The notes: generated from the letters alone by a model not told the origin. Shown: positions 26,486 through 36,553, numbered from the stretch's first letter. The stretch: 64,000 bases of DNA from Rhizobium cauense (GCF_019511525.1 NZ_JAEUAT010000007.1:248001-312000); one strand, 5' to 3'. Made by a program: numbers and translations.

Positions 26486-27619
26486 ATGCGACTTACAGGC
26501 AAAACTGCAGCGCTTGCAATGGGGTTTCTCGTCTCCGCGGTCTGGCCCGCTCTGGCCGACAAGATCACGATCAAGGACGTCACAGGCCGCAGCGTGGAAG
26601 TGAACGCGCCCGTCAATCACATGATTCTCGGTGAAGGACGGCAGATCTACTTCCTGGCCGCCCTCGACAAGGAAGCGCCGTTTGAACACGTCGTCGGCTG
26701 GCGCGACGACCTGCCCAAGGCGGATCCCGAATCCTACGCAGCCTACCTCGCGAAGTATCCTGACATCGCCAAGCTTCCGACCTTCGGCGGCATGAAGGAC
26801 GGCACCTTCGATATCGAGCAGGCCGTGGCGCTCAAGCCGGACGTCATTCTGATGAACGTCGATGCCAAGACCGCCACCGAAGAAGCCGGCTACATCGAAA
26901 AGCTCGGCAAGGTCGGTATTCCGCTGGTTTACGTGGATTTCCGTGAAAAGCCGATGGAAAACACCGAGCCCAGCATGCGCATCATGGGCCAGTTGATGGG
27001 CAAGGAGTCTGTAGCCGAGGACTTCATCAAGTTCCGGGCGGACAGCATCAAGCGTGTGACCGACGTTCTCGATAAGAACAACCCGGCCAAGCCCGTCGTC
27101 TTTGTCGAGCGTGCCGGTGGCTACTCCGACGATTGCTGCATGTCCTTCGGCGACGAGAACTTCGGCAAGATGGTCGAAATCGCGGGCGGCAAGAACATGG
27201 CCAAGGACATCATTCCGGGCACCTTCGGCACCGTCAATCCCGAGCAGATCATCGCCTCCAATCCGGAGCAGATCATCATCACCGGCGGCAACTGGGACAA
27301 GTATGTGCCCGGCGGCGCGTGGGTCGGCGTTGGTTATGGCTCGGACCTCAAGGAAGCGCACCGCAAGCTCGAGGCGCTGACCAAGCGCCCTGCCTTCACC
27401 GGCGTCAAGGCCGTCGAAGACAAGAACGTCCACGCCATCTGGCACCAGTTCTACAACAACCCCTACCAGTTCGTGGCCATCCAGGAGATCGCCAAGTGGC
27501 TGCATCCTGATCTCTTCGCCGATCTTGATCCCGAAGCGACCTTCAAGGAACTGCACGCACGCTTCCTGCCTCTGGAATACAAGCCCGGCTACTTCGTCTC
27601 TCTGAAGGACGGCCAGTAA
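26486..27619 (+). CDS. iron/siderophore-type ABC transporter binding protein, first copy
   Basis: Periplasmic binding protein of the FecB/TroA fold, 377 aa. The signal peptide ends near PALADK. DVTGRSVEVNAPVNHMILGEG begins the mature lobe, and NPEQIIASNPEQIIITG is a typical inter-lobe strand. An unusual adjacent cysteine pair occurs in YSDDCCMSFGDENF. Being behind an iron-responsive operator, it probably captures a ferric complex. It is a paralogue of the next gene and both serve one permease. The ligand is not determined. Confidence 0.88.
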   Translation: MRLTGKTAALAMGFLVSAVWPALADKITIKDVTGRSVEVNAPVNHMILGEGRQIYFLAALDKEAPFEHVVGWRDDLPKADPESYAAYLAKYPDIAKLPTFGGMKDGTFDIEQAVALKPDVILMNVDAKTATEEAGYIEKLGKVGIPLVYVDFREKPMENTEPSMRIMGQLMGKESVAEDFIKFRADSIKRVTDVLDKNNPAKPVVFVERAGGYSDDCCMSFGDENFGKMVEIAGGKNMAKDIIPGTFGTVNPEQIIASNPEQIIITGGNWDKYVPGGAWVGVGYGSDLKEAHRKLEALTKRPAFTGVKAVEDKNVHAIWHQFYNNPYQFVAIQEIAKWLHPDLFADLDPEATFKELHARFLPLEYKPGYFVSLKDGQ

Positions 27620-27663
27620 GAGACCCTGGCGGGACGACTGAGGGTCCCCGCCGGCATAGCAAG

Positions 27664-27700
27664 ACGGGGCCGCGAAGTAGCGGCTCCGTTGTTTCTTTTT
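27664..27700 (+). terminator. Intra-operon attenuator between the two binding proteins
   Basis: Stem ACGGGGCCGC / GCGGCTCCGT (27664-27673, 27680-27689, one G-T pair), GAAGTA loop, then TGTTTCTTTTT. It lies 45 bases after the first binding-protein stop and probably limits read-through into the second gene and the membrane components. Confidence 0.8.
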
Positions 27701-27717
27701 CAGATCTAGAGGTGTCC

Positions 27718-28854
27718 ATGCGGCTCACGACACTCCGGCACATTGCCGTTCTTGCCTTTGCGCTCCTGAACACGCCCGCCTTGTCGGCGGAAATCACGGA
27801 TGTCACCGGTCGCACCGTCGAGGTCGACCTGCCGGCCAAGCGGATGATCGTTGGCGAGGCGCGTCAGATCCATGTGATTGCAGCACTCAAGGGCGAGCAG
27901 ACATTCGACACCATCGTCGGCTGGCGCGACGACCTCATCAAGAAAGATCCCGACAGCTACAAGGCCTACGCAGAGCGTTTCCCGCAAATCGAGAAGCTAC
28001 CGCGTTTCGGCTATGTGCCGCAGGGGGATTTCAGCCTCGAAACAGCGATCTCGCTCTCACCTGATGTCATCACGCTCAATCTCGAAGCGGAAAAATCCGC
28101 CAAGGAGAGCGGTTTCGAGGAGAAGGCGGCAGCCGCCGGCATCAAGGTGATCTACCTCGATTTTCGCATCGATCCCGACAGGAACAGCGAGGCTTCGATC
28201 GAGATCCTAGGCCGGCTCTTCGGAGCCGAGGAGCGCGCGAAGGAGTTTACCGCCTACCGCCGCGCCGAGATTGCGCGCGTGACCGACAGGCTCGCGACCG
28301 TAAAGGATCTCAAGCGGCCGAACGTCTTCATCGAACGTTCGCCCGGCATATCAGGCGAGAATACCTGCTGCCGCACCTTCGGACCGATCAATTTCGGTGC
28401 CATGGTCGAACAGGCCGGCGGACACAACATCGGCGCCGACGTCATCAAGACCACCTTCGGCGATCTCAATCCCGAACAGCTCGTGCTTGCCAATCCGGAG
28501 CACATCATCGCCACCGGATCCAACTGGGCGGCAGAGTCTGATGTCAACCAGTTCGTGCCCGTTGGCCGCGGCGCCGATATGACATTGGCGCGCGAGCGGC
28601 TGGCAAATCTTATGAAGCGCACGCCCTTCCCGGAACTGAAAGCTGTCAAGGACGGCAACGTGCACGCCGTCTGGCATCAGTTCTACGGCGCGCCTTACGA
28701 GTTCTTCCCAATCCAGCAATTCGCCAAGTGGTTCCACCCGGATCTGTTCGCCGATCTCGATCCCGAAGCGAATTTCAGGGAATTCCACAAGCGGTTCCTG
28801 CCGGTAACCTACCAGCCGGGATATTTCGTTTCTCTCGAAAAGGGTTCCAACTGA
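27718..28854 (+). CDS. iron/siderophore-type ABC transporter binding protein, second copy
   Basis: Paralogue of the preceding protein, 378 aa, with signal peptide ending near ALSAE. Both share the start ITDVTGRTVEVDLPAKRM, the adjacent cysteines (ENTCCRTFGPINFG) and the C-terminal HPDLFADLDPEANFREFHK. ATG 27718 follows AGAGGTG and is chosen over a GTG two codons upstream. Its stop overlaps the permease start by one base. Two binding proteins for one permease suggest two ligands or two affinities. Confidence 0.88.
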   Translation: MRLTTLRHIAVLAFALLNTPALSAEITDVTGRTVEVDLPAKRMIVGEARQIHVIAALKGEQTFDTIVGWRDDLIKKDPDSYKAYAERFPQIEKLPRFGYVPQGDFSLETAISLSPDVITLNLEAEKSAKESGFEEKAAAAGIKVIYLDFRIDPDRNSEASIEILGRLFGAEERAKEFTAYRRAEIARVTDRLATVKDLKRPNVFIERSPGISGENTCCRTFGPINFGAMVEQAGGHNIGADVIKTTFGDLNPEQLVLANPEHIIATGSNWAAESDVNQFVPVGRGADMTLARERLANLMKRTPFPELKAVKDGNVHAVWHQFYGAPYEFFPIQQFAKWFHPDLFADLDPEANFREFHKRFLPVTYQPGYFVSLEKGSN

Positions 28855-29921
28855 TGGCCTCGTTCAGCCAGGTCCAGGCCGAATCGACAGGGCGCGAGCA
28901 ATATCGCGCCCTTGCGTTTCGCCGTATCCTCATCCTCGTCGGGCTAACCGTGGCGCTCTGTTTCAGCATCTCGGCCGACATGGCGCTTGGGCCTGCAAAC
29001 TATGCCCTGTCCGACGTCCTCTCTGCGCTCTTTAATCCCGCGGAGGTTGCCAACCAGCTCCGCGTCATCATCTGGGACATTCGCATGCCGATTGCCTTGA
29101 TGGCCGTGACGGTCGGCGCCTCGCTGTCCGTCGCCGGCGCGCAGATGCAGACGATCCTTTCCAACCCGCTGGCGAGCCCCTTCACACTCGGCATATCAGC
29201 CGCGGCGAGCTTCGGCGCCGCCCTGGCGCTGGTTGCCGGCGTTGCGATCTTCCCGGGCGCGATCCAATACATGGTGCCGCTCAACGCCTTCCTGATGGCG
29301 ATGGCGGCAGCCCTCTTCATTCACTTCGCCTCGACGATGCGCGGGGTGAGCGTCGAAACCATCGTGCTGCTCGGCATTGCCCTCGTCTTCACCTTCAACG
29401 CCGCGCTCTCCTTGCTGGAGTACCTGGCCTCGGAACAGGCACTCGCGGCCGTCGTCTTCTGGACCATGGGCAGCCTGACCAAGGCGACCTGGCCCAAGGT
29501 CTACTTCACCGCTGCGGTTCTCGTCGTCACAGTACCGCTCTTCATGCGGCAGGCCTGGGCGCTAACGGCTCTCCGCCTCGGTGACGACAAGGCAGCCAGC
29601 CTCGGTGTGAACGTCCGCCGCCTGCGTCTCCAAACCATGATGATCGTCAGTCTTCTGGCTGCTATCCCGGTGTCGTTCGTCGGCACAATCGGCTTCGTCG
29701 GACTTGTCGGCCCGCATATCGCCCGCATGGTCGTCGGCGAGGATCAGCGCTTCTTCCTGCCGGGTTCGGTCATCTGCGGCGCACTTCTCCTGTCGGTGAC
29801 ATCGGTCGTCAGCAAGATGCTCATCCCGGGTGCGATCCTGCCCATCGGCGTCATTACGGCGCTCGTCGGTGTTCCGTTCTTCTTCGTCCTCATCTTCAGC
29901 AACAGGAAACGGGCATGGTAG
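28854..29921 (+). CDS. FecCD-family iron ABC transporter permease
   Basis: Inner-membrane permease of 355 aa with about ten helices. DIRMPIALMAVTVGASLSVA and GAQMQTILSNPLASPFTLG are the FecCD signature, and IGFVGLVGPHIARMVVGEDQ is the segment that contacts the ATPase. It would act as a homodimer because only one permease gene is present. Coupled to the binding protein upstream (one-base overlap) and to the ATPase downstream (seven-base overlap). Confidence 0.93.
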   Translation: MASFSQVQAESTGREQYRALAFRRILILVGLTVALCFSISADMALGPANYALSDVLSALFNPAEVANQLRVIIWDIRMPIALMAVTVGASLSVAGAQMQTILSNPLASPFTLGISAAASFGAALALVAGVAIFPGAIQYMVPLNAFLMAMAAALFIHFASTMRGVSVETIVLLGIALVFTFNAALSLLEYLASEQALAAVVFWTMGSLTKATWPKVYFTAAVLVVTVPLFMRQAWALTALRLGDDKAASLGVNVRRLRLQTMMIVSLLAAIPVSFVGTIGFVGLVGPHIARMVVGEDQRFFLPGSVICGALLLSVTSVVSKMLIPGAILPIGVITALVGVPFFFVLIFSNRKRAW

Positions 29922-30667
29922 CGCTGGCTCTCACTGATGTCGGTGCCTCGTACGCACGGACGAAAGTTCTGTCGAACGTGAGCATCGACGACCTCAAGGG
30001 CGGGAGCGTCACCGCCATCATCGGCCCCAACGCCGCCGGCAAGTCGACCCTGTTCAAGCGGATTGCTTCCCTGGTGAAAGGTCCGGGCCTGGTCGAGCTT
30101 TCCGATACCGACCGCGGATCGCGAACAATCTGCTACATGCCGCAGGATACGGGCGCCAACGCCGTATTGACCGTCTACGAGTCGATTCTGCTGTCCGCCA
30201 AACAGGGAAGCGGCTGGCGTGTCGCCGATGACGAGCTCGACGGCATCGACGAAATTCTCAAGGCCCTGCGGCTCCAGAACCTGGCCTTTCGCGGTCTTGG
30301 GGAACTGTCCGGGGGACAGCGTCAGCTCGTATCCCTCGCCCAGGCCCTCGTCCGCAAGCCGGAAGTTCTGCTGATGGACGAGCCGACATCGGCACTCGAT
30401 CTCCACCGGCAGGTCGAGGTGCTGAGCTTCGTCGCGGATCTTGCCCGCCGGGAAGGCATGATCGTGCTCATTGCCCTCCACGACCTCAATCATGCCTTGC
30501 GCTATTGTGAGAACACCATCGTCATCTCCGATGGCGCGATGGCAGCAAGCGGTGCGACCGCTGATGTCATCACGAACGCGATGCTGCGAGACATCTACAA
30601 GATCAACGCCCGTATCGAGCGCTGCTCACAGGGCACGCCGATGGTCATTGTCGACGGCGCGATCTGA
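29915..30667 (+). CDS. FecE-family iron ABC transporter ATPase
   Basis: Cytoplasmic ATPase subunit of 250 aa. Walker A is GPNAAGKST near residue 36, the signature is LSGGQRQLVSLAQAL near residue 134, and Walker B is VLLMDEPTSALD. The gene overlaps the permease by seven bases and ends the iron-uptake operon. No TonB-dependent receptor is in this window, so the outer-membrane step must be encoded elsewhere. Confidence 0.93.
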   Translation: MVALALTDVGASYARTKVLSNVSIDDLKGGSVTAIIGPNAAGKSTLFKRIASLVKGPGLVELSDTDRGSRTICYMPQDTGANAVLTVYESILLSAKQGSGWRVADDELDGIDEILKALRLQNLAFRGLGELSGGQRQLVSLAQALVRKPEVLLMDEPTSALDLHRQVEVLSFVADLARREGMIVLIALHDLNHALRYCENTIVISDGAMAASGATADVITNAMLRDIYKINARIERCSQGTPMVIVDGAI

Positions 30668-30700
30668 GGTAGCCGACTGGACGTGGCCGACCGGCGAAGC

Positions 30701-31525
30701 TCAATGAGCGACGTCGGTCCCCAGGATCGCTGCGAGCAGCCGACCTTCCAGCTCCGCGAGTTCAGGATTGCCGTGTCGGCGCGGATGCGGATAGGGAATA
30801 GCCAGGTCAAGCGCAACCCGCCCCTCGTCGAGCACGATGACACGATCCGCAAGATGTACGGCCTCGCTGACATCGTGCGTTACGAGCACTGCGGTAAAGC
30901 CCAGTTCTTGCCAAACGCGATTGAGCAGCTCCTGCATGCTGATCCGCGTCAAGGCATCGAGCGCCCCGAGAGGCTCATCAAGCGCCAGAACGCCGGGCCT
31001 GCTGACAAGCGCCCGCGCGAGAGCGACACGCTGCCGTTGCCCGCCGGAAAGACGGGCCGGCCAGTCGGCGGCCTTCTCCGAAAGCTGCACCTCGGCAAGC
31101 GCGGCCTCGGCCTCGGCACGAGCTGCTCGCTTGTCGATCCCTTCCCCGAGACCGACTGCCACATTCTCCGCGACATCGAGCCAGGGCAGCAGGCGCGGCT
31201 CCTGAAACACGATCCGCGCATTCGCCTCGGCATCGGCGCCGTCGGCGTTCTCGAAATGCAGACCGCCGCTTGTCGGTTCGTCGAGGCCCAGAAGGATCCG
31301 CAGAAGGGTACTCTTCCCGCAACCGCTCTTGCCGATCACCGCGACGAACTGACCGGCCGGAATGTGGAGGTTGATGCCGCGCAGAACGCGGTTGCTGCCG
31401 AAGCTCTTCTCGAGCCCGTTCACCGTAATAGCCACGGCCCCAGTGCCGGCAGGCACACTGCGATCGATCTCATATTCTGCCTCGTTTGCAGCCCCTTGAA
31501 ACCGCTCATGCGCGACGATGGTCAT
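30701..31525 (-). CDS. ssuB: aliphatic sulfonate ABC transporter ATPase
   Basis: ATPase of the sulfonate/nitrate/taurine importer group, 274 aa. Walker [10 protein letters not shown] near residue 65, [19 protein letters not shown] for the Q-loop, signature [15 protein letters not shown], and Walker [13 protein letters not shown]. Begins nine bases after the ssuC stop, with GGAGAGG as ribosome binding site. Last gene of the ssuADCB operon, convergent with the iron-uptake ATPase. Confidence 0.92.
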   Translation of the reverse strand: MTIVAHERFQGAANEAEYEIDRSVPAGTGAVAITVNGLEKSFGSNRVLRGINLHIPAGQFVAVIGKSGCGKSTLLRILLGLDEPTSGGLHFENADGADAEANARIVFQEPRLLPWLDVAENVAVGLGEGIDKRAARAEAEAALAEVQLSEKAADWPARLSGGQRQRVALARALVSRPGVLALDEPLGALDALTRISMQELLNRVWQELGFTAVLVTHDVSEAVHLADRVIVLDEGRVALDLAIPYPHPRRHGNPELAELEGRLLAAILGTDVAH

Positions 31526-31534
31526 GCGCCTCTC

Positions 31535-32371
31535 CTACTTCTGGTAAACCGGGTTCCACTTGAGCGCGCGGCGCTCGAGACTGCGGGCAATGACGTCTGC
31601 AAGTTTGCCGAGGACGGCGTAGATCACCAGCGCCAGCACCACGACATCCGTCATCATGAACTCGCGGGCGTTGTTCGCCATATGGCCGATGCCTGACGAA
31701 GCTGCGATCGATTCCGAGACGATCAGCGTCAGCCACATGATGCCGAGCGCATAACGCAGACCGACGAAGATCGACGGCAGCGCACCGGGGAAGATGATCT
31801 TCCGGAACAAGGTCCAGCTTCCCATCCCGTAGACCTTGCCCATTTCGATCAGATCGCGGTCGACGTTTCGAACGCCGTGATAGGTGTTGAGATAGACGGG
31901 AAACAGCACGCCGAGCGATGTCAGGAACAGCTTTGACTCTTCTCCGATGCCGAACCACAGGATCACGAGCGGGATCATTGCCAGATGCGGGATCGTCCGC
32001 AGCATCTGCAGCGTCGTATCCGTCAGTTGCTCCGAGATTTTCGAGACGCCGTTGGCGATGCCGAGAAGGAAGCCGATGGAGCCGCCGACCAGCAGACCGG
32101 CAAAGGCGCGAGCGGCGCTGACCAGAATATCATGCGGAAGCTGTCCGGTGACGGTCGTCGACCAGAAGGCTGCGGCCACGTCGACGGGCGATGGCATGAT
32201 GCGGGAGGAAATCCAGCCGACCGATGATGCAAGCTGCCAGGCCGCGATGATCGCGATCGGTACGAGATACGGCAGCAGCCGTTCGCGCCCCGGGAGCGAT
32301 ATGCTCGGTCTCGCCCTGCCCTCCGCGCGTTCGGTCAGTGCGCGGCCGATTGGCGTATCGAATGTCGACAT
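31535..32371 (-). CDS. ssuC: aliphatic sulfonate ABC transporter permease
   Basis: Inner-membrane permease of 278 aa with about six helices. ALPSIFVGLRYALGIMWLTLIVSES carries the EAA-type loop of this family. The N-terminal 30 residues are polar and cytoplasmic. The gene lies 115 bases after ssuD. Works with SsuA and SsuB to import alkanesulfonates as a sulfur source. Confidence 0.92.
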   Translation of the reverse strand: MSTFDTPIGRALTERAEGRARPSISLPGRERLLPYLVPIAIIAAWQLASSVGWISSRIMPSPVDVAAAFWSTTVTGQLPHDILVSAARAFAGLLVGGSIGFLLGIANGVSKISEQLTDTTLQMLRTIPHLAMIPLVILWFGIGEESKLFLTSLGVLFPVYLNTYHGVRNVDRDLIEMGKVYGMGSWTLFRKIIFPGALPSIFVGLRYALGIMWLTLIVSESIAASSGIGHMANNAREFMMTDVVVLALVIYAVLGKLADVIARSLERRALKWNPVYQK

Positions 32372-32486
32372 GAGATTTCCTCGCTAGTGCTGCTTTCGCG
32401 GGGTCAATCGAAGCCTCACGCAGATACCCTCAGCGTGATCGTGATTGCGCCGCCGGCGGCAAGCAGGCGGCGCAGAAAAGAGCAGG

Positions 32487-33662
32487 TCAGGAGCCGGAAA
32501 CGACTTTGAGATTGCCGCCGTGGCTACCGCCGCCAAAGACCTGATGCTTGCCGAAATCGGACTGGAAGCCGTGGCGTTGCTCCTGGCGCGTGATCCCAAG
32601 CTCGGGGAACAACAGTTCCGCAACACGGTATGCCTCCTCAAGGTGCGGGTAACCCGAGCCAATGACGGTATCGATGCCGACGTCCTGATATTCGCGCAGA
32701 CGGGCGGCGACCGTTTTCGGCGAGCCAACCAGCGCTGTGCCTGCGCCAGCGCGCACCAGGCCGACGCCGGCCCACAGGTTCGGCGAGACTTCCAGCTTGT
32801 CCCGCCGGCCACCATGCAATGCCGCCATGCGCTTCTGGCCAACAGAATCGGATTCGTTGACGAACCGCTCCTGCGCCTCGCGTATCGTTTCGTCGTCAAG
32901 CTTCGAAATCAGCCGGTCGGCTGCTGCCCATGCCTCTTCATCCGTCTCGCGGACGATGAAATGCAGGCGAATACCGAAGCTGACGTCGCGGCCCTTCTTC
33001 GCTGCGGCGGCACGTACCTTCTCGACCTTTTCGGCGACCTGTGCGGGTGGTTCGCCCCAGGTCAGGTACTTGTCGACGCGACCGACCGAGAAGTCGATGC
33101 CGGCATCCGAGGAACCTCCGAAATAGAGCGGCGGCCGCGGGTTCTGCACCGACGGGAAGCCCAGTCGCGCGTTCGTCGCCTTGATGTACTTGCCGTCATA
33201 GCTGGCGACACCCTTTTCGAGCAGTTCTTGGAAAACGGTAAAGAACTCATCGGCATGAGCATAGCGCTCGTCATGCGCAAGATGAATTCCGTCGCCGGCA
33301 AGCTCGGCAGGACTGCCGCCGACAACGATGTTCAGCAACAGGCGCCCGTTGGAGATCCGGTCCAGCGTCGTCGTCAGGCGCGCATAGTAGGCCGGCGACG
33401 CAGTGCCGGGTCGAATAGCCACGAGGAATTGCAGCTTTTCCGTCTTGGCAGCGAGTGCCGCCGCCGTGACGAAGGATTCTTCGCAGGCAACGCCTGTGGG
33501 CAGCAGGACGCCCGAATAGCCCAGACGATCGGCGGCCTGAGCGATCTGCGTGAGGTAGCCGATCTCGGGAGCCCGCGTCTGCTCATCCGAGCCCAGATAG
33601 GCGCCGTCACCTGACGTCGGGATGAACCAGAGGAAGTTGATGGGATCGTGTTTGCCGGTCAT
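32487..33662 (-). CDS. ssuD: FMNH2-dependent alkanesulfonate monooxygenase
   Basis: Luciferase-like monooxygenase of 391 aa that releases sulfite and an aldehyde from alkanesulfonates. [16 protein letters not shown] at the N-terminus, [15 protein letters not shown] with the active-site Cys, and [18 protein letters not shown] are characteristic of SsuD. It needs reduced FMN from a reductase (SsuE or equivalent), and no such gene is seen next to it. Located between ssuA and ssuC. Confidence 0.94.
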   Translation of the reverse strand: MTGKHDPINFLWFIPTSGDGAYLGSDEQTRAPEIGYLTQIAQAADRLGYSGVLLPTGVACEESFVTAAALAAKTEKLQFLVAIRPGTASPAYYARLTTTLDRISNGRLLLNIVVGGSPAELAGDGIHLAHDERYAHADEFFTVFQELLEKGVASYDGKYIKATNARLGFPSVQNPRPPLYFGGSSDAGIDFSVGRVDKYLTWGEPPAQVAEKVEKVRAAAAKKGRDVSFGIRLHFIVRETDEEAWAAADRLISKLDDETIREAQERFVNESDSVGQKRMAALHGGRRDKLEVSPNLWAGVGLVRAGAGTALVGSPKTVAARLREYQDVGIDTVIGSGYPHLEEAYRVAELLFPELGITRQEQRHGFQSDFGKHQVFGGGSHGGNLKVVSGS

Positions 33663-33692
33663 GGACGGTATTTCCTTATTGTCGGACTGAAA

Positions 33693-34658
33693 TCAGCTTG
33701 CTTTCGCGCGCCAAACGATATCGCCGGTGTTCAATTGCTTCGGCACGATACCGAGCTTGTAGAACTCGTCGGCAAGTGCCTGCTGGTAGGCTGCGGCGGC
33801 GTCCGTCACGCCGGACACGCTGCCGAGGTCGGCGCCCGCACGCGTCAGCGTCACGCGTGTCACCTCAGGCGGCACGCCGGTAATTTCGGACAGTTCCTTC
33901 ACTGTCGCATCGAGATTGCTCTGCGCGGAGCGGCCGACCTGTGCGAGTTCGTCAAGCACATCGACAATGACCTGCCCGTTCGCATCCGTGAACTCGGCGT
34001 TTGCAAGGAAGAAGCTGTAGGAGTCGACGATGCCCTCAGCAGTCGCCAGAACCCGTGTTTCCGGATCGGCTTCGGCGATTGCGAGGTACGGATCCCAGAT
34101 CGACCAGGCATCGATGCTGCCGTTCTTGAAAGCGGCTGCAGCATCCGGCGGCGCGAGATCCACGCCCTGCACGTCCTCCGGCGTCAGCCCCGCCTTGCGC
34201 AGTGCTTTCACCGTAACATTATGCGCGCTCGAACCGCGCTTGAAGGCGACCTTCTTGCCTTTCAGGTCTTCCAACGTCTGGATCGGCGAGTCTTTCTGAA
34301 CAAGGATCGCCGAGCCTGCTGAACTTCCGCGGTAGACGCCGACATAGTAGAGATGACCACCGGCGGCCTGAGCAAAGAGCGGAGGCACATCACCGGTTGC
34401 GCCGAAGTCGAGCGCCCCGGCACCAAGCGCTTCGAGCAACGGCGGACCCGAGGTGAACTCCGACCAGCTGACGGTGATGCCGCGGTCAGCGAGCCGCTTC
34501 TCCAGCGCGCCGCGCCGCTTGGCCAGCGCGAGCACACCGTTCTTCTGCCAGCCGATCCGAAATTCGGTTGCTGCCGCACGCGCACCTTTGATGCCCGGGA
34601 GCAAAGCCGTGGCCGCAGCCGCGCCGAAAAGTCCCAACGTTTGACGTCGTGAAATCAT
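33693..34658 (-). CDS. ssuA: aliphatic sulfonate ABC transporter binding protein
   Basis: Periplasmic binding protein of 321 aa. The N-terminus MISRRQTLGLFGAAAATALL contains a twin arginine followed by a hydrophobic stretch, so export may be by Tat. The mature part shows FRIGWQKNGVLALAKRRGAL, GALDFGATGDVPPLFAQAAG and KVAFKRGSSAHNVTVKAL, typical of SsuA. ATG 34658 with GAGGGA is chosen over a longer frame. First gene of the ssu operon, divergent from a hydroxyisobutyrate dehydrogenase gene. Confidence 0.92.
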   Translation of the reverse strand: MISRRQTLGLFGAAAATALLPGIKGARAAATEFRIGWQKNGVLALAKRRGALEKRLADRGITVSWSEFTSGPPLLEALGAGALDFGATGDVPPLFAQAAGGHLYYVGVYRGSSAGSAILVQKDSPIQTLEDLKGKKVAFKRGSSAHNVTVKALRKAGLTPEDVQGVDLAPPDAAAAFKNGSIDAWSIWDPYLAIAEADPETRVLATAEGIVDSYSFFLANAEFTDANGQVIVDVLDELAQVGRSAQSNLDATVKELSEITGVPPEVTRVTLTRAGADLGSVSGVTDAAAAYQQALADEFYKLGIVPKQLNTGDIVWRAKAS

Positions 34659-34908
34659 GGTCGTTCCCTCTTTGGGAGTCGGTCGTTCTCGCCGCTCCAG
34701 CGTTTCAAGTTTCCCAATCTTGATAAAACCCATCAAATCGATCGACATTTATAATTATTATCTTTGAGCGCCCGCAGGATTATCCGAACCAGCATTCGCC
34801 GCTTTCGGGGAAAATTTTTCCGTCTCGACGTCACTGGCACTCCGACGACTTTCCGCGCGCCATGGTTTCGGCTAATCCTCATGCCCTCATTCGGGAAAGG
34901 ATAGACAC

Positions 34909-35778
34909 ATGGCAAAAGTCGCATTCATCGGTCTTGGCGTGATGGGGTTTCCCATGGCGGGCCATCTCAAGGTGAAAGGCGGCCATGAGGTCACGGTCTA
35001 CAACCGGACCGCATCGAAGGCGGCTGCGTGGGCGGAGAAGTTCGGCGGCAAATCGGCCCCAACGCCTGCGGAAGCTGCGAAGGACGCAGATTTTGTCTTC
35101 ACCTGCGTCGGCAACGACGACGATCTCCGCTCGGTGACAACGGGCGAGAACGGTGTATTCGAAACCATGAAGCCGGGTGCGATCCTGATCGACAACACGA
35201 CCGCAAGCGCGGAAGTTGCCCGCGAGCTTGATGCGGCGGCGAAAGGCAAGGGCTGCGGCTTCATTGACGCGCCTGTATCGGGCGGACAGGCAGGCGCCGA
35301 GAACGGCGTACTGACCGTCATGTGCGGTGGTGATGAAGCCACTTACGACAAAGCGAAGCCTGTGATCGATGCCTACGCCCGCATGGTCGGCCTCATGGGA
35401 GCGGCCGGCGCCGGCCAGCTGACCAAGATGATCAACCAGATTTGCATTGCCGGTGTCGTCCAGGGCTTGGCGGAAGGCATTCATTTCGGCAAGCGCGCCG
35501 GCCTCGACATCGAGAAGGTCGTCGAGGTCATCTCCAAGGGTGCTGCCGGCTCATGGCAGATGGAAAACCGCCACAAGACAATGAACGAAGGCAAATACGA
35601 CTTCGGCTTCGCCATTGACTGGATGCGCAAGGACCTCGGGATCGTTCTTAGCGAAGCCCGCCGCAACGGTGCCAAATTGCCCGTCACGGCACTCGTTGAC
35701 CAGTTCTACGGTGACGTCCAGGCCATGGGCGGCAATCGCTGGGATACCTCATCTCTCCTGGCTCGCCTGGAAAAATGA
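34909..35778 (+). CDS. 3-hydroxyisobutyrate dehydrogenase-family oxidoreductase
   Basis: NAD(P)-dependent beta-hydroxyacid dehydrogenase of 289 aa. FIGLGVMGFPMAGHL is the dinucleotide-binding motif, DAPVSGGQAGAENGVLTVMCGG the substrate loop, and GAGQLTKMINQ contains the catalytic Lys near residue 171. Members include 3-hydroxyisobutyrate, tartronate semialdehyde and glyoxylate/succinic semialdehyde reductases; I cannot tell which. The stop overlaps the AlkD-like gene by four bases. Confidence 0.88.
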   Translation: MAKVAFIGLGVMGFPMAGHLKVKGGHEVTVYNRTASKAAAWAEKFGGKSAPTPAEAAKDADFVFTCVGNDDDLRSVTTGENGVFETMKPGAILIDNTTASAEVARELDAAAKGKGCGFIDAPVSGGQAGAENGVLTVMCGGDEATYDKAKPVIDAYARMVGLMGAAGAGQLTKMINQICIAGVVQGLAEGIHFGKRAGLDIEKVVEVISKGAAGSWQMENRHKTMNEGKYDFGFAIDWMRKDLGIVLSEARRNGAKLPVTALVDQFYGDVQAMGGNRWDTSSLLARLEK

Positions 35779-36476
35779 TCGGGCCCTCCTCCAGCGCAGC
35801 CGAACTGATCGCGCATCTGCAAACGCTGCGCTCGGAGGAGAACATATCGGGCATGGCGCGCTTCGGCATCGTCACCGAAACCGCGCTTGGCATCTCCAAT
35901 CCGAACCTTCAGAAGATCGCCAGGATGGCGAAGCGAGATCACGCCCGCGCGCAAAAGCTCTGGCAAAGCAAGATACGCGAGGCCCGCCTGCTCGCGCTCT
36001 ATACGGCCGAACCGAAGAAACTCACGCCGAACTTGGCGACAACATGGGCCGATGACTTCGACTCGTGGGAAATCGTTGATAGCGCTGCAGACCTCTACGT
36101 GGAGGCCCGACTTGAAGCGCTGATCCCTCAATTTGCGGCCGACGATCGCGAGTTCGTTCGACGAGCCTCCTTCGCGATGATTGCCAGCGCCGCCGTCCAC
36201 CTGAAGCAGGAACCAGACGCAACGATACTTGCCTGGCTGCCGCTCATCGAGGCACACACCGGCGACCCGCGCAACTTCGTCCGCAAGGCCGTGAACTGGG
36301 CACTGCGAAACATCGGCAAACGCAACCGGCATTGCCACGGTCCTGCGTTGAAGCTGGCAGGGAGCCTTGCCGCTTCGGACGACAAGACGGCCCGCTGGAT
36401 CGGCAAGGACGCCGTCCGGGAACTAGCGAGTATGGCGGTCATCGCAAGGCTCGAGCGAAAGTCCGCTGCAACCTGA
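35775..36476 (+). CDS. DNA alkylation repair protein (AlkD-like)
   Basis: HEAT-repeat DNA glycosylase of 233 aa predicted to remove N3- and N7-alkylpurines. It shows the AlkD motif DFDSWEIVDSAADLY near residues 95-109, with the Asp that corresponds to the catalytic Asp, and FVRKAVNWALRNIGKRN near 173-189 with the DNA-contacting Trp. It overlaps the upstream dehydrogenase by four bases, though the link is probably not functional. Confidence 0.87.
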   Translation: MIGPSSSAAELIAHLQTLRSEENISGMARFGIVTETALGISNPNLQKIARMAKRDHARAQKLWQSKIREARLLALYTAEPKKLTPNLATTWADDFDSWEIVDSAADLYVEARLEALIPQFAADDREFVRRASFAMIASAAVHLKQEPDATILAWLPLIEAHTGDPRNFVRKAVNWALRNIGKRNRHCHGPALKLAGSLAASDDKTARWIGKDAVRELASMAVIARLERKSAAT

Positions 36477-36553
36477 TCAGCATGGGCCGCTGAAAAGCAG
36501 TGGGCGAACAATCGCGCCAGCCCACTGCATCTTCTGCGCCTACTCTACCTGCC

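Noticed and set aside
34720..34736. TTGAT/ATCAA pair upstream of ssuA as an FNR/FixK site
   Set aside because: The spacer is seven bases rather than four, so it does not match the consensus.
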